A DNA stretch of 64,000 nt from Sphingomonas sp. (GTDB lineage: Bacteria; Pseudomonadota; Alphaproteobacteria; Sphingomonadales; Sphingomonadaceae), in the NCBI RefSeq assembly GCF_017304615.1, contig NZ_JAFKLZ010000002.1:62001-126000 (forward strand), written 5' to 3'. Made by a program: the position numbers and the translations under genes. Below the pieces are notes generated by a model that was given only the letters and a program-made list of their open reading frames with translations, did no database searches and was not told where the DNA came from. Shown here one piece after another: positions 44,974 to 53,879 of the stretch. Positions within the stretch are counted from its first letter, which is position 1. Each line of letters begins with the position of its first letter.

Positions 44974-45854
44974 CCCTCTTTGCCCAGCGCGCGGATGATC
45001 GCGGAGAAATCGAGCCCGCCGTTCCCGGCGTCATTGAACGCTTGGTACAGTTCCGCCGCCTTCGCGCCCATCGGGGTATCGGCGTTGACTGATGAGGCCG
45101 CCTCCATCGCCAGCCGCAAATCCTTGAGCATCAGCGCGGTCGCGAAGCCGCCTTGATAATCGCGGTCGGCGGGGGTTTCCGGCCCGACACCCGGCCACGG
45201 CGCGTAGCTCGTCAGCGACCAGCTCTGTCCGGACGAGACGCTGGCGATCTCGAAGAATTTCTGCGGATCGAGGCCGAGCTTGTCGGCGAGCACGAACGCC
45301 TCGCACGTCGCGATCATCTCCGCGCCCAGCACCATGTTGTTGCAGATCTTGGCCGCTTGCCCCGCCCCACTCGCGCCGGCATGGATCACCGCCTTGCCCA
45401 TCGCGGACAGGAACGGCTCGGCGCGCTCGAAGCCTTCCGCGCTGCCGCCGACCATGAAAGTCAACGTGCCGGCATTGGCCGCGGCGATCCCGCCGGAGAC
45501 CGGTGCGTCGACCATCGTCAGGCCCTTGGCGAGCGCCGCTTCGCCGACGCGCTTGGCGGTCGCGACGTCGATCGTCGAGCAATCCATCAGGATCGCCGAT
45601 ACCGGCGCCGCGCCGAACACGCTGTCGGCATAGACGCCCTCGACATGCTTGCCGGCGGGCAGCATCGTCACCACCGCCTCAGCCCCGTCGCACGCCTCCG
45701 TGGCGCTAGTGACAGGTAGGCACCCCGCCGCCTTCGCCTTGTCCAGCGCCTCCGCCGACAGATCGAACGCGCGGACGTCATGGCCCTTCTTTGCCAGGTT
45801 CGCGGCCATCCCGCCGCCCATATTGCCCAGCCCGATGAATGCGACGCGCGCCAT
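44970..45854 (-). CDS. mmsB: 3-hydroxyisobutyrate dehydrogenase
   Basis: Oxidises 3-hydroxyisobutyrate to methylmalonate semialdehyde in valine breakdown. The 294-residue protein has the NAD-binding FIGLGNMGGGMAANL at 6-20, the substrate motif DAPVSGGIAAANAG and the catalytic lysine region GQAAKICNNM. It has ATGA overlap with the GreA-like gene and shares one base with the stop of the small membrane gene upstream. mmsA, the next enzyme, is about 4 kb upstream in the same direction. Confidence 0.94.
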   Translation of the reverse strand: MARVAFIGLGNMGGGMAANLAKKGHDVRAFDLSAEALDKAKAAGCLPVTSATEACDGAEAVVTMLPAGKHVEGVYADSVFGAAPVSAILMDCSTIDVATAKRVGEAALAKGLTMVDAPVSGGIAAANAGTLTFMVGGSAEGFERAEPFLSAMGKAVIHAGASGAGQAAKICNNMVLGAEMIATCEAFVLADKLGLDPQKFFEIASVSSGQSWSLTSYAPWPGVGPETPADRDYQGGFATALMLKDLRLAMEAASSVNADTPMGAKAAELYQAFNDAGNGGLDFSAIIRALGKEG

Positions 45855-46129
45855 CAACTTACTCTCTCAAATCGCTTACGAAGCAAAAATCCAAAAACCG
45901 CAGAAATCAGGACAGGTAAACTGGCAATGGCGGCTAGGCGGACCTGTGACCCCGCAAAGAACGGATCACCAAACTCAACTGGCTGAAAGCCCAACTGGGC
46001 AATGACCAATACAGTAACGAGGCCGATCGCAAATCCGACGAAAATCCGTCTACGCCCGCTGAGCGCAATGAGCATCCCGATCAGACTGCCCAGCAGCGTG
46101 CAGCCGACGACAATCATGCCCATTCCCAT
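45854..46129 (-). CDS. small membrane protein inside the valine operon
   Basis: A 91-residue protein with three hydrophobic segments (about 4-23, 30-45 and 63-82) and a basic C-terminus (LLRKRFERVS). No family recognised. It starts one base after the enoyl-CoA hydratase stop and its own stop overlaps the mmsB start (TGATG), so it is built into the operon. Codon use looks slightly less GC-biased than its neighbours. Residues MGMGMIV give three candidate starts; the first is preferred. Confidence 0.6.
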   Translation of the reverse strand: MGMGMIVVGCTLLGSLIGMLIALSGRRRIFVGFAIGLVTVLVIAQLGFQPVEFGDPFFAGSQVRLAAIASLPVLISAVFGFLLRKRFERVS

Positions 46130-46130
46130 G

Positions 46131-46907
46131 TTATTTACCCTTCCACGTCCCCTGACGCTTCTCGACGAACGCGGTCATGCCTTCCTTTTGGTCCTCTGTC
46201 CCGAACAGGCCATGGAATAGCCGGCGTTCGAACTGGACGCCCTGGCCGAGCATCGTCTCGAACGCGGCGTTGACCATTTCCTTGTTCGCCTTGACCGCGA
46301 GCGGGGCCATGCCGGCGATCTGCGTCGCGACCTTCAACGCCTCCTCGACCAGGTCGGCGGCGGGGATGATGCGTGACACGAGGCCTGCACGCTCCGCTTC
46401 CTCCGCATCCATGAAGCGGCCGGTCAGGCACATCTCCATCGCCTTCGATTTTCCTACGGCGCGCGTCAGGCGTTGCGACCCGCCCATGCCCGGCGCCACG
46501 CCGAGCTTGATCTCGGGCTGGCCGAACTTCGCTGTGTCGGCGGCGAGGATGAAGTCGCACATCATCGCCAGTTCGCACCCGCCGCCGAGCGCGAAGCCGG
46601 CGACCGCGGCGATCACGGGTTTCCGCGTCCGCGTGAACGCCTCCCACCCGGCGAAATAGTTGCTGCCGTACATGTCGCCAAACGATTGCGGCTGCATCTC
46701 CTTGATGTCAGCCCCGGCCGCGAATGCCTTCTCGCTGCCGGTGAGCACGGCACAGCCCTGCGACGGGTCGGCGTCGAACGCCTGGCACGCCGCAACGAGT
46801 TCGCCGAGCACCTGATTGTTGAGCGCGTTGAGCGCCTGCGGCCGGTTGAGCGTGATGAGGGTGACGCCGCCCGCGCGCTGTTCGACCAGAATCGTTTCGT
46901 AGTTCAT
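46131..46907 (-). CDS. enoyl-CoA hydratase
   Basis: A 258-residue crotonase. The oxyanion-hole strands read [11 protein letters not shown] and [11 protein letters not shown], and the catalytic glutamates are in [12 protein letters not shown] and [10 protein letters not shown]. In valine degradation it would hydrate methacrylyl-CoA to 3-hydroxyisobutyryl-CoA. The start is the ATG at 46907, coupled in ATGA to the stop of the preceding hydrolase, giving the standard length; a start 12 bases upstream is less likely. Confidence 0.93.
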   Translation of the reverse strand: MNYETILVEQRAGGVTLITLNRPQALNALNNQVLGELVAACQAFDADPSQGCAVLTGSEKAFAAGADIKEMQPQSFGDMYGSNYFAGWEAFTRTRKPVIAAVAGFALGGGCELAMMCDFILAADTAKFGQPEIKLGVAPGMGGSQRLTRAVGKSKAMEMCLTGRFMDAEEAERAGLVSRIIPAADLVEEALKVATQIAGMAPLAVKANKEMVNAAFETMLGQGVQFERRLFHGLFGTEDQKEGMTAFVEKRQGTWKGK

Positions 46908-47941
46908 GCCGGGGTCCATGCCTGTTCGGGGGGAAGGGGAGTGAAGATCGCGTTGATCAGGTCGTCGGTGACGCCCTCCGGCGTGGCCGGGTTCCAGACC
47001 GGTGCATTGTCCTTGTCGACAATGACGGCGCGCACCCCCTCCAGAAAATCATGACGCACCACGACGCGCGCGCCGACCGCATATTCCTGCGTCATCTCTG
47101 CGGCGAAGTCGCGCATCCCGACGCCTTCCGCGAGCAGGCGAAGCGAGACTTTCATCGTCTGCGGCGACTTGGTCTTGAGTATCTTGAGCGTTTCGTGCGC
47201 CCAGGCATCGCCCGCGTTCAGCGCGTCGTAAATGTCCTCGAGCCGGTCGGACGCGAACAGTTCGTCGATCGCCATCTGCCTCGCGACGATCTTCGCCTCG
47301 GGAACCGGCGCGGCCAGGTCGGTCAGGATGTCGTCAATCTCGGTCGGCGTGGCTATGATCCCCGCCTTGGCCGCGTCAAGCGTATCGCTGGTCAAATAGT
47401 CGCTCGCAAGCCCGAGGTTGAGGCACTCCGCCCCGTCGAGCCGATGCCCGGTCAGCGCGAGATACTGCCCCATCCGCCCCGGCAGCCGCGACAGATACCA
47501 GCCGCCACCGACATCGGGGAACAGGCCGATCCCGGTTTCCGGCATCGCCAGCCGCGTATTCTCCGTCGCGACGCGATACCGCGCGGGCTGGCTGATCCCG
47601 ACGCCGCCACCCATCGTGATCCCATCCATGAACGCCACGATCGGCTTGGCATAGGTGAACAGCGCGTGGTTCATGCGATATTCGGTGAAGAAGAATTGCC
47701 GCGCCGCGACGCCGTCCTTCGCCCCGCTTTCCGCCAGCATGCGGATGTCGCCGCCCGCGCAGAAACCCCGGCCTTCGGCATGATCGATCATCACCGCCTC
47801 GACCGCCGGGTCGTCGCGCCACGCCACCAACGCATCGAGCACAGCGGCGCACATCGCCGTGTTGAGCGCGTGGATCGCCTGGGGCCGATTGAGGCGGATC
47901 CGGCCGACCCGTCCCTCGACGAACGTCAGGACGTCGGTCAC
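46904..47941 (-). CDS. 3-hydroxyisobutyryl-CoA hydrolase
   Basis: A 345-residue member of the crotonase superfamily that removes CoA from 3-hydroxyisobutyryl-CoA. Its longer length, the [13 protein letters not shown] oxyanion strand and the [18 protein letters not shown] region are typical of the hydrolase rather than a hydratase. The C-terminal [21 protein letters not shown] is the HIBCH-specific end. Both ends are joined to neighbours by ATGA overlaps. Confidence 0.9.
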   Translation of the reverse strand: MTDVLTFVEGRVGRIRLNRPQAIHALNTAMCAAVLDALVAWRDDPAVEAVMIDHAEGRGFCAGGDIRMLAESGAKDGVAARQFFFTEYRMNHALFTYAKPIVAFMDGITMGGGVGISQPARYRVATENTRLAMPETGIGLFPDVGGGWYLSRLPGRMGQYLALTGHRLDGAECLNLGLASDYLTSDTLDAAKAGIIATPTEIDDILTDLAAPVPEAKIVARQMAIDELFASDRLEDIYDALNAGDAWAHETLKILKTKSPQTMKVSLRLLAEGVGMRDFAAEMTQEYAVGARVVVRHDFLEGVRAVIVDKDNAPVWNPATPEGVTDDLINAIFTPLPPEQAWTPA

Positions 47942-49083
47942 TGGCGGGTCAGGTCCCTACCGACGATCATCCGCATCACTTGGTTGGTGCCTTCCAGGAT
48001 CGAATGGACCCGCAAGTCGCGCCAGAAACGCTCGATCGGATAATCGCGCAGATACCCGTAGCCGCCATGGAGTTGCAAAGCGCGGTCCACGATCGAAGAT
48101 CCGTTATCGGTCGCCAGCCGCTTCGCCATCGCAGAGAAGCGCGATTTGTCGGGCGCGTTCGCCGTCACCTTCGCCGCCGCCATATAGAGCAAGGCGCGCG
48201 CCGCCTCCAGGTCGGTCGCCATGTCGGCGAGCATGAACTGGGTGTTCTGGAAATCGGCGACCGGCTGGCCGAACTGCTGGCGTTCCTTGGTGTAGTTGAC
48301 CGCTTCGTCCAGGCAGCGCTGCGCCCCGCCGAGCGAACATGCGCCGATATTCAAGCGCCCGCCGTCGAGCCCGGCCATCGCGAAACGGAACCCGTCACCC
48401 TCCGCACCGACACGGTTCTCGACCGGGACGCGGCAATCCTCGAAGATCACTTGCGCGGTCGGGCTGGCATTCCAGCCGAGTTTCCTTTCAGGCGCGCCGA
48501 ATGACAGGCCCGGCGTATCCTTTTCGATCACGAGGCAGGAAATGCCCTTCGACTTCTCCTCCGACGTGCGCACCATGCAGACGTAGATGTCGTTATAGCC
48601 CGCGCCCGAGATGAACTGCTTGGTGCCGTTGAGCACATAATGATCGCCGTCGAGCCGCGCGGTCGTCTTTAGCGCCGCGGCGTCCGATCCAGAGCCCGGC
48701 TCCGTCAGGCAATAGCTCGCGATCTTGTCCATGCTGACCAGCGACGGCAGGAATCGGTCCTTGATCGCTTGCCCGCCGAAGCGGTCGATCATCCACGTCG
48801 CCATGTTGTGGATCGAGATATACGCGGATGTCGCGGGACAGCCGTACGCCATCGCCTCCATGATCAGCGCCGCTTCCAGCCGCCCCAGCCCGATCCCGCC
48901 CGATTCCTCCGACACGTAGATCGCGCCGAACCCGAGCTCGCCGACCGCCTTCCACACATCGACCGGATAGTGGCTCTTTTCGTCCCACTCCGCCGCGAAC
49001 GGGGTGATCCGGTCGGCGGTGAACTTGCGCGCGAGGTCCTGGATCTCGCGCTGGTCGTCGGTCAGGTCGAACTGGTTGGTCAT
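47938..49083 (-). CDS. acyl-CoA dehydrogenase, isobutyryl-CoA type
   Basis: A 381-residue FAD enzyme that oxidises isobutyryl-CoA to methacrylyl-CoA in valine catabolism, passing electrons to ETF. Features are YCLTEPGSGSDAAAL, the FAD-region MVRTSEE-type sheet, QLHGGYGYLRDYPIERFWRD, and the catalytic glutamate in ILEGTNQVMRM. The precise acyl-chain preference is inferred from operon context. It is coupled at both ends, to the lipoprotein gene upstream and the hydrolase downstream. Confidence 0.92.
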   Translation of the reverse strand: MTNQFDLTDDQREIQDLARKFTADRITPFAAEWDEKSHYPVDVWKAVGELGFGAIYVSEESGGIGLGRLEAALIMEAMAYGCPATSAYISIHNMATWMIDRFGGQAIKDRFLPSLVSMDKIASYCLTEPGSGSDAAALKTTARLDGDHYVLNGTKQFISGAGYNDIYVCMVRTSEEKSKGISCLVIEKDTPGLSFGAPERKLGWNASPTAQVIFEDCRVPVENRVGAEGDGFRFAMAGLDGGRLNIGACSLGGAQRCLDEAVNYTKERQQFGQPVADFQNTQFMLADMATDLEAARALLYMAAAKVTANAPDKSRFSAMAKRLATDNGSSIVDRALQLHGGYGYLRDYPIERFWRDLRVHSILEGTNQVMRMIVGRDLTRQ

Positions 49084-49280
49084 CGGGCATTGGTCTCGAC
49101 TTCGGCCGGCGCGTCGCCGTCGTCGGCGGGCACGTCGGTGATATTGGCGTCGCCCGACAAATTGGCTTCGTCGAGCGCCGTTATGTTCGCGGTCGCCTCG
49201 TTGCCGGCCGGCGGCGGGGCTTCCTTATGGCACCCGGCGGCCACGAGCGTTGCGGCGCATAGGAGGATGGTTCGTTTCAT
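49080..49280 (-). CDS. small lipoprotein
   Basis: A 66-residue protein with a lipoprotein signal (LCAATLVAAGC) and lipid cysteine at about residue 17, followed by an acidic Asp/Ala/Asn/Pro-rich tail without obvious fold. GGGAG precedes the ATG. It overlaps the acyl-CoA dehydrogenase start by four bases (ATGA), so it lies inside the operon. Function unknown. Confidence 0.65.
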   Translation of the reverse strand: MKRTILLCAATLVAAGCHKEAPPPAGNEATANITALDEANLSGDANITDVPADDGDAPAEVETNAR

Positions 49281-49711
49281 TTGCTTGCTCCCGACGATGG
49301 GTTGCACCTGGCGGCCGCCGCCTTGCCGAACAAGGCGCGGCGAAAAAACGCAGCATCCCCGGCATCGTCCTTGAACGCCGCCCCGAAGAAGTGGTTCTTC
49401 AGATAATCCGCGTTGCCGACGACATAGCCTTGGAAGGTCGCGCCCCTGTGGCTCGGTCGAACAGCGAGCCCGTCGATCTCGACCAATGTCTTTCCCGTAT
49501 CCGCCGAAACCATCGGATACCCGCCAACATAAACGCCGAACAGCGCCGTAGTGCCGCGATCGACGTAATAGACGGTGAAATCGGGCCCTTCGCTGACGGT
49601 CGCGGTCGCGTCCGTCGGCACGGCGACCCAGGCAAGCCCGGTGCATAGACCACCCTCGACCAGCTTGGTGGGCGCGGGCAGCGCGAACGCAAGTGCGATC
49701 GCGAGGATCAT
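49277..49711 (-). CDS. exported protein of unknown function
   Basis: A 144-residue protein with a short signal peptide (LAIALAFALPAP), a cysteine in GGLCTGLAW and one near the end (AARCNPSSGA), which could pair. The middle reads VYYVDRGTTALFGVYVGGYP, beta-rich. Family not recognised. Its stop overlaps the lipoprotein start in ATGA. It stands between mmsA and the dehydrogenase and is one of two exported genes within this operon. Confidence 0.6.
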   Translation of the reverse strand: MILAIALAFALPAPTKLVEGGLCTGLAWVAVPTDATATVSEGPDFTVYYVDRGTTALFGVYVGGYPMVSADTGKTLVEIDGLAVRPSHRGATFQGYVVGNADYLKNHFFGAAFKDDAGDAAFFRRALFGKAAAARCNPSSGASK

Positions 49712-49772
49712 CGTAAGGTGTCCATCGCCCTATCCCATAGCGCGGGCGCGGTCCGACGACAAAACACGCGCA

Positions 49773-51272
49773 TCACCCCATCGTCGGGATGACGAACGCG
49801 TTGCCGCCGTCCGGCGATCCATCGGGCCAGCGCTGGGTAATCGTCTTGACCTTGGTCCAGAACTTGACGCCTTCCATGCCGTGCTGGTTGGTGTCGCCGA
49901 ACGCGCTGCGCTTCCAGCCGCCGAACGTGTGATAGGCGACCGGCACGGGGATCGGCACGTTGATCCCGACCATGCCGACATTGACGCGCGCGGCGAATTC
50001 GCGCGCGGCGTGGCCGTTGCGCGTGAAGATCGCGACGCCGTTGCCGTACTGGTGCTCGGTCGGCAGGCGCAGCGCTTCCTCGAAATCCTTCGCGCGGACG
50101 ATCTGGAGGACTGGACCGAAGATTTCCTCCTTGTACGACTGCATGTCGGTGGTGACGCGGTCGAACAGCGACGGGCCGATGAAGAAGCCTTCCTCATGCC
50201 CCTGCAGCTTGAACCCGCGGCCATCCACGACCAGCTCCGCACCTTCGTCGACCCCAGTCTGGATCCAGTTTTCGACCCGCTGCTTGTGCGCTGCGTTGAC
50301 TACCGGCCCATAATGCGCCTCGGCATCGGTCGAGACGCCCACGCGTAGCGCGTCGATCGCCGGGATCAGTTTCTCGCGAAGCGCATCGGCGGTCTTCTCG
50401 CCCACCGGCACCACCACCGGCAGCGCCATGCAGCGCTCGCCCGCCGAACCGAACGCCGCGCCCGACAGGTCCGCGACGACCTGATCGAGGTCGGCGTCGG
50501 GCATGACGATGCCGTGGTTCTTCGCCCCGCCCATCGCCTGGACGCGCTTTCCGGCGGCGACGCCGCGATTATAGACATAGTGCGCGATGTCGCTCGACCC
50601 GACGAAGCTGACCGCCGCGATCGCCGGGTGGTCGAGGATCGCATCGACCATTTCCTTGTCGCCATGGACGACCTGGAAGATGCCCTCCGGCATGCCCGCT
50701 TCGCGCATGAGTTCGGCCAGGCGCACCGGCACCGACGGGTCGCGCTCGCTGGGCTTGAGGATGAAGGCGTTGCCGCACGCGGTCGCGACCGCACCCATCC
50801 ACAGCGGGATCATCGCCGGGAAGTTGAACGGCGTGATGCCCGCGCCGATGCCCAGCGGCTGGCGCATCGAATAGACGTCGATGCCGGGACCTGCGCCCTG
50901 CGTATATTCGCCCTTCAGCACATGCGGGATGCCGCAGGCGAATTCGACAACCTCCAGCCCGCGTTGGATGTCGCCCCTCGAATCGGCGATCACCTTGCCG
51001 TGTTCCGACGAAAGCAGCTGCGCCAGCTCGTCCATGTTCGCTTCGACCAGCGCCTTGAAGTTGAACATGACGCGCGCGCGGCGCTGCGGGTTGGTCGCCG
51101 CCCAGCCGGGCTGCGCGGTCTGCGCCGCCGCCACCGCGCGGTCGAGATCGGTCGGCGTTCCAAGCGTAACCGACGCCTGGACCTGCCCGGTATTAGGATC
51201 GAATACGTCGCCGGTGCGTGCGCCGCCGGCGCCGCTCGCATGCCCTGCGATGTGATGGTCGATGACGCGCAT
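49773..51272 (-). CDS. mmsA: CoA-acylating methylmalonate-semialdehyde dehydrogenase
   Basis: Converts methylmalonate semialdehyde to propionyl-CoA in valine degradation. The 499-residue aldehyde dehydrogenase has the NAD-site PFNFPAMIPLWM, the VSFVGSS turn and the catalytic cysteine C281 in GERCMAL, the spelling typical of the CoA-dependent class. The start at 51272 has GGGAGAG upstream; residues before it are not conserved. It is the first gene of the run that continues through mmsB, after a 61-bp gap. Confidence 0.94.
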   Translation of the reverse strand: MRVIDHHIAGHASGAGGARTGDVFDPNTGQVQASVTLGTPTDLDRAVAAAQTAQPGWAATNPQRRARVMFNFKALVEANMDELAQLLSSEHGKVIADSRGDIQRGLEVVEFACGIPHVLKGEYTQGAGPGIDVYSMRQPLGIGAGITPFNFPAMIPLWMGAVATACGNAFILKPSERDPSVPVRLAELMREAGMPEGIFQVVHGDKEMVDAILDHPAIAAVSFVGSSDIAHYVYNRGVAAGKRVQAMGGAKNHGIVMPDADLDQVVADLSGAAFGSAGERCMALPVVVPVGEKTADALREKLIPAIDALRVGVSTDAEAHYGPVVNAAHKQRVENWIQTGVDEGAELVVDGRGFKLQGHEEGFFIGPSLFDRVTTDMQSYKEEIFGPVLQIVRAKDFEEALRLPTEHQYGNGVAIFTRNGHAAREFAARVNVGMVGINVPIPVPVAYHTFGGWKRSAFGDTNQHGMEGVKFWTKVKTITQRWPDGSPDGGNAFVIPTMG

Positions 51273-51305
51273 GATGCTCTCCCACGGCCCGTCTCCGGAC
51301 CGACT

Positions 51306-51350
51306 CAATTCTTGTAATTAAATTGCTTTGGCACAGCGGAGTTCCGCTGT
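51306..51350. other. AT-rich inverted repeat and hairpin between btuD and mmsA
   Basis: CAATT-(10)-AATTG at 51306-51325 sits upstream of mmsA on its promoter side and could be a regulator site. A second, perfect 8-bp palindrome (ACAGCGGA/TCCGCTGT, 51333-51350) directly follows the btuD stop and may be a weak terminator, though it has no T-tail. Confidence 0.3.
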
Positions 51351-52102
51351 CAGGCCCCTAGCCGATCTACTGGTATGCAGATCGGATGACCCGGCACCGT
51401 AACGAGGCGCACCCCAAACAGCGCGCCGAGCCGGTCGGGGGTGAGTACGTCGCGCGCCGAGCCCGCCGCGACGATCCGGCCGCCCGCCATCAGGATCGCA
51501 TCGTCGGCGACCCGCGCCGCTTGCGCGAGGTCGTGGAGCACGACCGCCACCCCCGCTCCCTGCCGCGCCACGGCGCGCAGCCGGTCGAGCAGGTCGAACT
51601 GGTGCGCGGGGTCAAGGCTGGCGAGCGGTTCGTCGGCAAGCAGCCATTGCGGCTCCCCCGCCAGCACGCGCGCGAGCAGAACGCGGGCGCGCTCGCCGCC
51701 CGACAATTCGCCGATGCGGCGATCGGCCAGTGCTTCGGTATCCGTCGCCGCCAGCGCCGCGGCGATCGCTGGTCCGTCATCGGCGTCGCGAAACGGCAGG
51801 CGGCCGAGCGCGACCACGTCCCGCGCGACCATGTTCCACGCAACATCGCCCGCCTGCGGGAGGTAGCCGACCGTTCGCGCCCGATCGCCGCGCGGCATAT
51901 CGGCTATCGGCCGGCCATCGATCGCGACCGAGCCCGTGTCTGGAGTCACAAGTCCGGCGGCGACGCGCAGCAGGCTCGTCTTGCCCGCGCCGTTGGGGCC
52001 GAGGATCACGGTGACACGGCCCGGCGCGATGCTCGCCGACACGGCATCGAGCACACGCCGCCGCCCAAGATCGAGCGTCACATCGATGAGGCTCAGCGCC
52101 AT
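51350..52102 (-). CDS. btuD: vitamin B12 ABC transporter ATP-binding protein
   Basis: A 250-residue ATPase that powers import through BtuC. It has Walker A LGPNGAGKTS (about 33-42), the signature LSGGERARV, Walker B WLLADEPLASLD and a switch histidine in VLHDLAQ. Its start lies ten bases inside the end of btuC. It is the last gene of the riboswitch-led operon. The C-terminal 30 residues (LTPDRLGALFGVRL) are typical of FhuC/BtuD ATPases. Confidence 0.88.
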   Translation of the reverse strand: MALSLIDVTLDLGRRRVLDAVSASIAPGRVTVILGPNGAGKTSLLRVAAGLVTPDTGSVAIDGRPIADMPRGDRARTVGYLPQAGDVAWNMVARDVVALGRLPFRDADDGPAIAAALAATDTEALADRRIGELSGGERARVLLARVLAGEPQWLLADEPLASLDPAHQFDLLDRLRAVARQGAGVAVVLHDLAQAARVADDAILMAGGRIVAAGSARDVLTPDRLGALFGVRLVTVPGHPICIPVDRLGA

Positions 52103-53070
52103 TCCCGTCCCCCCTCTCGAAACAACAAGGCAAGAAAGAACGGCGCGCCGATTAGCGCCATCACGACGCCCAGCCGCACCTCGCCGGCGCCAGGCGCCAG
52201 GCGGCACAGGCTGTCGGCGGCGAGCGTAAGCGCAGCACCACCTAGCGCGCTCGGCAACAGCAGTGCCGACGGACGCGCGCCGAACACCGGGCGCAACACA
52301 TGCGGCACGACCAGCCCGACAAACCCGACCACGCCGGTCACCGCCACGCCCGCGCCAACCGCGAGGCCCGCGCCCAGCACGACCGTCCAGCGCAACTGCG
52401 CCAGGTTCGCGCCGAGCGACCTCGCGGCGTCCTCGCCCAGCGCTAGCGCATCGAGCGCGCGGCCCGTGGTCAACAGCAACAGGATGCCGCCGATGATGAA
52501 CGGCGCGGCGAGCGTCACGTCGCCGATCCCGCGATCGGTCAGCGCACCCATCAGCCAGTCGATCGCTTCCGCCACCGCATAGGGATTGGGCGCAATCGAG
52601 ATCAGGAACGCGGTCAGCGCCCCCGCCAGGCTCGCCAGCACGGTCCCTGCCAGCACGAACATCACCGGGCTTTCCGCGCGCGCGGTCAGCAGCCCGAGGA
52701 GCGCCATCGCCCCGGCCGCCCCGGCCATCGCCCAGCCGAACTGACCGAGCCCGCCGGCAACGCCGCCCACGCCGAACACGATTGCCGCCACCGAGCCGAG
52801 CGCCGCGCACGACGACACGCCGATCACCGTCGGATCGGCCAGTGGGTTACGCAGATAGCCCTGCAACACCGCCCCCGACAGGCCGAGCGCCGCCCCCAGC
52901 ATCCCGCCTAGCACCGCGCGCGGCACGCGCAGTTCTATGACGATCGCCCAACGCGGATCGTGGCCCGTCCATGCGTCCCACGGCAGCCATTGCTTCCCCG
53001 CCGCGAGCGACAGCGCGACCATCGTCAGCGTGAGCGCCGCGAGCAGCAACAGGCGAACCGTGCGGCTCAT
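52093..53070 (-). CDS. btuC: vitamin B12 ABC transporter permease
   Basis: A 325-residue FecCD/BtuC-family permease with about ten membrane segments. The family motif LGLSGAVLQGYLRNPLADPTVIGVSSCAALG is seen in parts near residues 60-90, and the cytoplasmic coupling region GxxxxSALLLPSALGGAALTLAAD is near the end. It overlaps btuF by ATGA and btuD by ten bases. Assignment to B12 rather than iron siderophore rests on the riboswitch and btuB. Confidence 0.88.
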   Translation of the reverse strand: MSRTVRLLLLAALTLTMVALSLAAGKQWLPWDAWTGHDPRWAIVIELRVPRAVLGGMLGAALGLSGAVLQGYLRNPLADPTVIGVSSCAALGSVAAIVFGVGGVAGGLGQFGWAMAGAAGAMALLGLLTARAESPVMFVLAGTVLASLAGALTAFLISIAPNPYAVAEAIDWLMGALTDRGIGDVTLAAPFIIGGILLLLTTGRALDALALGEDAARSLGANLAQLRWTVVLGAGLAVGAGVAVTGVVGFVGLVVPHVLRPVFGARPSALLLPSALGGAALTLAADSLCRLAPGAGEVRLGVVMALIGAPFFLALLFREGGREWR

Positions 53071-53879
53071 CGCGCCATCCCACTACGGATCGCCGCGAGC
53101 CGTTGCATCGCCGGGACGATCGTCGGACCGCCGCAATTGACCAGCGACCGGGGGAACGTCGCTTCGACCACGCGCAACCCCGCGCGCGCCAGCACGCGGC
53201 GGCGCAGTGTCGCGGCGCGGCCATCGGGATCGGGCGTCATGATGACGGCGGGCGGCTCCCGCATCAGCGCCTCGATCGGCACCGACCGCGACATGGCGGC
53301 GGGCGGGGTCGAGAAACCGGCACGGGTCAGCATCTCGGTCAGCAGCGTTGGCCCGCCATTCGCGAAATTGTCGGCGATGAACAGGAGTGCGGACGGCCGC
53401 GCGGTATCGCGTGGGGCCGCCAACGCGACCGCCGCGTCGATTCGTGCGATCAACGCCTCGCCGGCCGCGCGTGTGCCGAGCGCCGCTGCGACTATGCGGA
53501 TCTGGTCGCGGCTGGCGGCGATCGTCGTCGGCGAATCGAGCGTCAGCACCTTCAAGCCGAGTCTTTCATAGGCGCGAAGCGTGCTCGCCGGCGTAAAGCT
53601 GGAGGCGAGAATCAAGTCGGGCTTGAGCGCAACGACTTCCTCCGCTGTACTCGCAGTTCCCCGAAACCGCCGCGCCACGTCGAGCGGGATGGAAGTCGCG
53701 GCGGCCTCCTGCGAATAATGGCTGATCGCGGCGATCCGCCCCGGCGGCGCCAGTGCGAGCAGCAATTGGTCGGCGCAGGGATTGGTCGACACAATGCCGC
53801 CGCCGGAAACGAACGGCGCGGCGGGCTGCGTATCGCAACCCGCCAGCGCCAGCACGATCAAGGCGAACAATCGCCTCAA
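53067..53879 (-). CDS. btuF: vitamin B12 substrate-binding protein
   Basis: A 270-residue periplasmic binding protein of the BtuF/FecB family. It has a lipoprotein-like signal (LIVLALAGC) with cysteine 15, the typical IVSTNPCADQLLLALAPPGRI opening, RFRGTASTAEEVVALKPDLIL, and a helical backbone between two lobes. It is coupled at both ends: its start overlaps the btuB stop and its stop overlaps the btuC start. Lipid anchoring to the inner or outer membrane is inferred. Confidence 0.88.
   Translation of the reverse strand: MRRLFALIVLALAGCDTQPAAPFVSGGGIVSTNPCADQLLLALAPPGRIAAISHYSQEAAATSIPLDVARRFRGTASTAEEVVALKPDLILASSFTPASTLRAYERLGLKVLTLDSPTTIAASRDQIRIVAAALGTRAAGEALIARIDAAVALAAPRDTARPSALLFIADNFANGGPTLLTEMLTRAGFSTPPAAMSRSVPIEALMREPPAVIMTPDPDGRAATLRRRVLARAGLRVVEATFPRSLVNCGGPTIVPAMQRLAAIRSGMAR

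Noticed and set aside
52093..53879. An iron-siderophore identity for the ABC transporter
   Set aside because: The families overlap, but the cobalamin riboswitch and the receptor in the same operon favour vitamin B12.
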